Assembly: GCA_950097015.1 (NCBI GenBank)
Contig: CATNEN010000002.1
Coordinates: 4,867,001 to 4,931,000 of the forward strand
Length of the DNA: 64,000 bases
Reading direction: 5' to 3'
Source: Macrostomum hystrix
Lineage: Eukaryota > Platyhelminthes > Macrostomidae
The position numbers were made by a program, and so were the translations under genes. The notes beneath the pieces are model-generated. The model searched no databases and was not told the origin of the DNA. It was given only the letters and a program-made list of their open reading frames with translations. How positions within the stretch are numbered: the first letter of the stretch is position 1; each line of letters starts with the position of its first letter. Shown piece after piece: positions 59,223 to 64,000 of the stretch.

Positions 59223-60214
59223 ATGCAGAGTCTAATTATATTTATTGCTGCGCTCGCTTGCCAGCTGTTCTTGAAGGCTGGGAGCTCTGAAATCAGCAAT
59301 GGGATCAGTTTCAAAATGGGAAGAAACTCGAGCTTAAGCGCTCCGCCATCCTTCAGCCAGGAAGAACTTAATCGTGACATCGGGTCTCACATTCAGTGTG
59401 CCAACCTGTGCGGCTCGAGTGCCGACTGCCTTGGATTCTTCTGCTTGTTCCGTCAGTGCAACTTGCTCAGTGTTAAGGCATTCTACGCGAGCAATTGGAC
59501 CAGCACAGCTGCTTACTGTACAATATACATCCGAGTACCAGGAGGTTTGTAATTTGTCATTTCAGAAAATTCGTTTTAAATCTTTAGCCAGTTCCTAACC
59601 TTTTTGAAAACTACAACTAGATTCATTGGTTCGTTCGTTCGTTCGTTCGGTTGTTCGTTCGTTCGGTCATTCGTTCGGTAGTTCGTTTGTTCGTTCGTTC
59701 GTTCGTTCGTTCGTTCGTTCGTTCGTTCGTTCGTTCGTTCGTTCGTTTGCTCGTTTATTCTTTCGTTCGATTTCATCCTGGTAATCTCATTCCATCGCCC
59801 CATCGTTTATCACGCAGTACTTGAATGACTTCCATTCAGCTCTTGCAATCAGAGCTCTTTATATAACAACCTTGGTTGCACAAAAGCGATGGACAGGAAC
59901 AAGGATCAGGATTTAACCATGCAGAGGCTCTTCCTGCTGCCACACAAACTCTGGTACGAACGAATGGTGGCAGGGTCACATCTTCGGCCGCACTTATTTC
60001 ATTTCTAACGATCTACAATAGGCAGGACTGTTGCCTGGAAAGACTAGGTAAATTTGACATTTTACTGGACGGATTACAGTGCAGTCAGTATAATAACACC
60101 AAAACAATGTTCCTAGTCACCAACTTGACATGCTCTGGCTACGGGAGTGAGATCAGAATTGTAAATCGGCTACTCGATATTCAAAAGGGATTCGTATTTC
60201 CATCAGTTTTCTGA
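59223..60214 (+). CDS. Secreted PAN-like plus fucolectin-like (F5/8C) protein, model uncertain
   Basis: Exon 1 starts at ATG 59223 with a signal peptide (MQSLIIFIAALACQLFLKAG) and a Cys-rich PAN/apple-like segment: CANLC, DCLGF, QCNLLSV and YCTIYIRV near residue 100, plus an NWT glycosylation site. It probably ends at about 59544 before GTTTGT. A second exon within about 59900-60214 encodes IYNRQDCCLERLGKFDILL and a later Cys-bearing RIV strand, the signature of fucolectin/F5-8C galactose-binding-like domains; it ends at TGA 60212-60214. The lectin domain lacks its N-terminal strands here, so either an exon is missed or the gene is truncated. The acceptor choice is ambiguous. I infer an extracellular recognition protein. 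A (TTCG)n run sits in the intron. Confidence 0.55.
59632..59757. repeat. (TTCG)n microsatellite
   Basis: About 30 TTCG units with GGTTG and GTTTG interruptions, in the intron of the PAN-like gene. Confidence 0.95.
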
Positions 60215-61792
60215 GCCCCACTCTAGCCAGTAATGAACAGAATTTACGAGCTTAAATACTGCTAAACATTATTTGACTTAGTCGGTTGAAATCTTCGTCG
60301 AAATAGAGAGGCTATTCGACAATTCCCGCCAAAGCCTGGTGGAATTTCATAGCGGCGGAAATACCACAGAACCAGGCAAAGCTCTCTTGTTTCGCTTTCT
60401 TTGAGGTTGAGACACTGGCTTAGGACTCAGTTGGGATCTGGCGCGTTGTTCGCCCGTCTCACCTTAACTGTCACCTGCCTCGTACGCGTGCCAGAGACAT
60501 TCGGGAACTATATTGAACAGTGTGGTACGCGAGACCCTATGCACGGTGTCTATTACAGTTGACCCTCTTCCGTTAATCCTGCTCACAGTTGCAAGTCTCA
60601 TTGTTTGGTAAAAATACAATAATCTATAGTGGGACAATTAATTAACAGTAGCTCGTATAGTACTACTAAGCCATTTTGCCGCCCGTTTTTATACCAAGGG
60701 ACAACTCCCCCCGACTATTATTTTTGCTCCACCCGAACGGAGCAAGGCAAGCACATACGTTTTCCCACTTTAAAATGTCTTTAAAATTTCCAATCGAATT
60801 AAAATAAAAATGCGCCAATTCAATGAGATCTGGACGTCTGGATAGGCGAACACTTATTACAACCGCTGTTACTGCTAGCCCGCATTTTGCCACCTTTCCC
60901 ACCTGCGCTGATTAATTTCTATAAAACCATTAGATTACCCGTAAACTTTTGCAGTAGAACTACCCCGGGGGGGGGTTTCCCCAAGGGGGACTTGCTGCGC
61001 ACAGATTTCTATGGTAAGCAGCGCATACCAAGCAGGCAGCAAGTGAGACTGCTTTACTGGCTAAAGGCAGTAGTGCTGCTCATTTCCTTCCCGTCTAGTG
61101 CATCAGTTTAAGCCATGCTTGATTAGTAAGCCTAGCCGGCAGGACTGGGAGTGACATGCTATGCCAGAAAATATCTATGGTAAGCACTGCTTACCAAGCA
61201 GTCGGAAACAGACAAATGATGGATTCTGGTTAGGCAGGAAGAGGTTAATATTACTATGTTTGTTTCATTGCGCAAAACATTATTTAATATTCAGTATTTA
61301 TTATAAACATGAATCTGAAAACCACAAAAAATGGACGAGAATTCCGAAGGGAGTAACGTTACTGTACGAACGTAGTATTAACCGCTAACTTAGAAGTTGG
61401 CTTATAATCAACCCCACTACGGCGTGAGAGTTTAACATATCCCCACAGGGAGAATAAATACAGTAATTAGATATTACAGTGTCCAATAATCCTCAGACGA
61501 TTAATAACAAATAGGATAAGAAAAGTCACAACAACTTTGGCTTTGGTGGCACTAAAATCATAATCACACGAAAGGAGAGAAACTAGAACCGCAACAACTT
61601 TGGTGACAATAGTGAGATAAAATACTTTACTGAGAAGCAAAGGAGAAGACCCACAACAATAATCATGTTTGTTAATCATAATAATAAAATTGTTAGCCTT
61701 GTAACCAGCTGTTTGCAATCCAATGTCCGGAGCGTTTCCCTCGCATCCAGTGATATCACATAGAGCTTTCCTGTTGTTTTGCTGCCATCCAG
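60215..61792. other. Spacer with two related short palindromes, no gene
   Basis: Palindromic motifs at about 61012-61038 and 61174-61200 both read CTATGGTAAGCA, then TACCAAGCAG; the second has perfect 9-base arms (TGGTAAGCA-C-TGCTTACCA). A G9 run lies at about 60967. No supported reading frame. Confidence 0.45.
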
Positions 61793-62004
61793 ATCTTGAG
61801 ATGGGATCCGAATTGTCAGCCAGATTAGCCTGTGGAAACAGGTTGTGCGGCTTCGATTTTATGTGCGAGCCGCGCAAGTCACCGAAGTACGTACACCGGA
61901 TGCCACGTGTACGTTATACCACGGATGGTGTCCGTGGAATTGGCCGTGGCTGTGGCTGCCCACATAGACTAGGCGATGGTGTCCTGTGGATAAGCTGCGC
62001 CTAA
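61793..62004 (+). CDS. Possible terminal exon of a Cys-rich protein
   Basis: A very good acceptor (GTTGTTTTGCTGCCATCCAG) precedes a frame that runs to TAA at 62002-62004 and contains CGNRLCGFDFMCE and GRGCGCPHR. No upstream exon is identified and no polyadenylation signal is close. Could be an exon of a secreted protein or chance. Confidence 0.3.
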
Positions 62005-62413
62005 TACTTTGGCTTGAGCAGTAAAGTTAGAGAAATTCGCCTCCGGGTATCTATATATAGTGGCCTATTTCATTCCACCTGTTGTAGCCCTTGAAGGTCC
62101 AGCAAATCCGTCTAGATAGAGGTAGGTGACCACCAAAGATGGAGATGATGCAGACACATTCGGGTGACATGCTGATAAATTTTGAAGGCCTGGGAAGGCC
62201 ACACTGAGGCGTAGTGCTAATTTGTGTATAGGGGTGTATGAAATACACTAGCACCGTTCTGGTGCAGCACAAATAACTCCCCTATACAGTAGGACAAGCT
62301 TTCTTACAATAATATTCTGACCATCTTGTTTGTTAGTATTTTCTCACTAAATTTCTCAGTATGAGCATACTCACTGAAAACCTGCAGTACATGGCTTCTC
62401 TGGGATCGAATAC

Positions 62414-62713
62414 ATGACCTCAGACAGTGAAGTGAGCCTCGACTCCTACTTAACAATAGACGAGGAGCCTGGTGAGGAGGTTGGTATCGAAGACGCACTG
62501 AATGGCAATCCTCCAATCATGGAAGAGCCTGAAGGTGAGGAAGGACAGGAGTTCGCAGATGGCGAAGCGGCTGAAGTTGAGAATGTTTGGCGACTTGTCG
62601 AGCCTGGGTCCGATGAAGGGACAGAAAGTTTTGAATTTACCGGAACTGCTGGCCTAAATCCTAACGTTTTAATTCCTGACAATGATATTGGCACGAATTT
62701 AAACTTAGCATGA
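62414..62713 (+). CDS. Possible small acidic protein or exon, 99 residues
   Basis: ATG at 62414 opens a Glu/Asp-rich frame ending in TGA at 62711-62713, with motifs such as DEEPGEEVGIED and EEPEGEEGQEF. Base composition is nearer to exons than to spacer. An acceptor-like CTGCAG lies about 25 bases upstream. No homology is recognised. Confidence 0.35.
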   Translation: MTSDSEVSLDSYLTIDEEPGEEVGIEDALNGNPPIMEEPEGEEGQEFADGEAAEVENVWRLVEPGSDEGTESFEFTGTAGLNPNVLIPDNDIGTNLNLA

Positions 62714-62791
62714 TAGTTAGTGATATTTCGCGGACTAAAACGACTTGCGCTCCATTTGAGTACAGCATAATTACTTTGTGATTTTTGATAT

Positions 62792-62824
62792 ATTTACATT
62801 AGCTTAAACAAAGCTAATGTAAAT
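62792..62824. repeat. Perfect 14-bp inverted repeat, 5-base loop
   Basis: ATTTACATTAGCTT, loop AAACA, then AAGCTAATGTAAAT. 79 bases past the acidic frame's stop; could be an RNA hairpin or the scar of a palindromic element. Confidence 0.8.
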
Positions 62825-62899
62825 GGCCTGCCTTGTTATGTATTTCAATTAAAACAGGATATATGAATTCAGTTTATTTTATGCATATTCGCATTACAT

Positions 62900-63370
62900 T
62901 GCACTATACATTTACATTCGCATTAGATTGCACGGAAATTTCTCCAGTAGAATTCCCTCCATCTTAGAATATTTTAATACCTCTACTAATGGAATCTGTC
63001 CTTTCCCGTCGCCGACCATGGCGTCTGCAGGACCAGCGCGTTGGGCTGCCGTTGGGGAAGGCACTCAGCCATGTTGCCAGGATGCTAGGTCCAGATGTTG
63101 TCAATGATGACACTAAATAATGCTTCTCCCGGCGAGTGCCCTGCTCCTTGGGCTTCTGCGAGATCTGCTCTAAGGCGCCGGTGGTGTCCTGGCAGGAACT
63201 TTAGGGTCGAGAGGGATTGCCGATCATTAATGTATAACTAATAACTCGTAGTCATGTAGAATGAGTATAGTTTGAATGAGGTTGGATGGGGATGTGGGAT
63301 CATCCGCGCCGAGTCCTACAGTCCACAGACAGCTAACAGCTGAGGTGCTTAATCTTCTTCTGGTTCAGCG
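62900..63370. other. Spacer, no gene assigned
   Basis: A degenerate CATTCGCATTA repeat at about 62886-62933. The GC-rich part at 63000-63215 has coding-like composition but stops in each frame. Confidence 0.35.
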
Positions 63371-63449
63371 CTGGTCAATTGCGGCACGACGTCGCCGAGA
63401 TAGACGGGGCCAACGCTCCATGCTCCAGAGGAGCGAGAGTGCCCGGCCT

Positions 63450-63618
63450 GGCTCGGTGAGCCGTGCTCGACGTCTGCGCTGACCACGCGCAAGTGTCACT
63501 TGCTTCGTCTTCTTCCGGCTGCTCAACCAGTGCCACCTGTTCAGCGTTCATGCGAACTTCTGGAGCAACTGGACCAGCACAGAAACTCAGTGCACTGTGT
63601 ACATTCGAAGCCTTGCAG
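63450..63618 (+). pseudogene. Fragment of a second PAN-like gene
   Basis: The stretch reading FFRLLNQCHLFSVH, FWSNWTSTETQC and VYIRS aligns with CLFRQCNLLSVK, ASNWTSTAAYC and IYIRV of the gene at 59.2 kb, and ends at a similar place before GTGTGA. Upstream, the same frame hits a TGA and no signal peptide is found, so it is probably a decayed or incomplete duplicate; an upstream frameshift or an unseen exon is possible. Confidence 0.5.
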
Positions 63619-63698
63619 GTGTGAAATACTACATGTATGATTTCAACTTCGTCAATTATTATTTCTTGTACGTCCTGTTCAACATACGGTAACACAAA

Positions 63699-63944
63699 AT
63701 GCATCCAACAATCAGCATTGATCGACATCCAACAGTCCCTCAGAGACTTTTAATCGGCAGTTGCAATAACACGGGGTACTTTAAATACCCGTTGCCCGCT
63801 GCCTACTTCCTAATAGCTCCCGAACCGATTGACCGATTTTCGTCAAAGTCCACAATGTGGATCGTTGAAAATCTCGACGACGCCGATACTGTGATTCAGA
63901 TTTTTTCATCGAATAGAGCGATAAAAACCGACCCGTTTTCTTGA
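63699..63944 (+). CDS. Possible last exon, 81 codons
   Basis: Frame ends with TGA at 63942-63944 and contains SCNNTGYFKYPLP and MWIVENLDDADTVIQIF. It may be the downstream exon of the PAN-like paralogue (acceptor candidates AATCAG or CTCAG at 63715-63740). No domain is recognised. Confidence 0.3.
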   Translation: MHPTISIDRHPTVPQRLLIGSCNNTGYFKYPLPAAYFLIAPEPIDRFSSKSTMWIVENLDDADTVIQIFSSNRAIKTDPFS

Positions 63945-64000
63945 TTGCTATATGGCGGTTGGTTAAATATTTTAGGAGATACAGAAAAAAAGAAACATGT

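Noticed and set aside
60887-61388. Two plus-strand frames of 74-75 codons
   Set aside because: Spacer-like composition, no splice context, and interrupted by the palindromic motifs.

Overview
The window is nuclear DNA of an invertebrate animal. Exons are GC-rich and spliced with GT..AG junctions, spacers are AT-rich, and an unusually large share is minisatellite. Two dispersed families with tRNA-like heads look like SINEs. A spliced-leader (trans-splicing) lineage such as a flatworm is my best guess, because most genes have a 3' splice acceptor 0-75 bases before their ATG and two conserved genes lack a convincing ATG on their first recognisable exon. The species cannot be fixed from the sequence alone.

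Layout. 1-1074 is the last exon of an unrecognised gene. 1.1-12.7 kb is almost gene-free: an interleaved inverted-repeat element, then about ten tandem arrays (periods 13-34 bp). 12.9-14.5 kb is a secreted protein with a laminin-G/ConA-like C-terminus. 15.0-17.3 kb is a 28-bp array. 19.3-22.7 kb (minus) is WDR26. 22.7-26.9 kb is AT-rich with a TATA box and two probable 5'UTR exons for the next gene. 27.0-30.9 kb is TRIP13 (PCH2). 33.0-36.2 kb is an OXSR1/STK39 kinase. 37.9-42.2 kb is ELAC1 (short RNase Z). 43.9-44.3 kb is YPEL5. 46.1-49.8 kb is TRMT13. 50.6-56.1 kb is a C8orf76-like TPR protein. 57.1-58.7 kb is a 137-residue unrecognised protein. 59.2-60.2 kb is a secreted PAN-like plus fucolectin-like gene, with a decayed paralogue piece near 63.5 kb and weak candidate exons between.

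The genes are mostly housekeeping and do not form an operon. Two, WDR26 and YPEL5, belong to or associate with the CTLH/GID ubiquitin ligase and lie about 21 kb apart. ELAC1 and TRMT13 both act on tRNA.

The most striking non-gene signal is in the minisatellites. Most long introns hold a private array. Six arrays between 31 and 45.5 kb, of different periods, share a TGTACAC-type core also found in the local SINE. TRMT13 carries a 36-bp minisatellite kept in frame as a 12-residue protein repeat, and the kinase's CCT domain has a low-complexity insertion.
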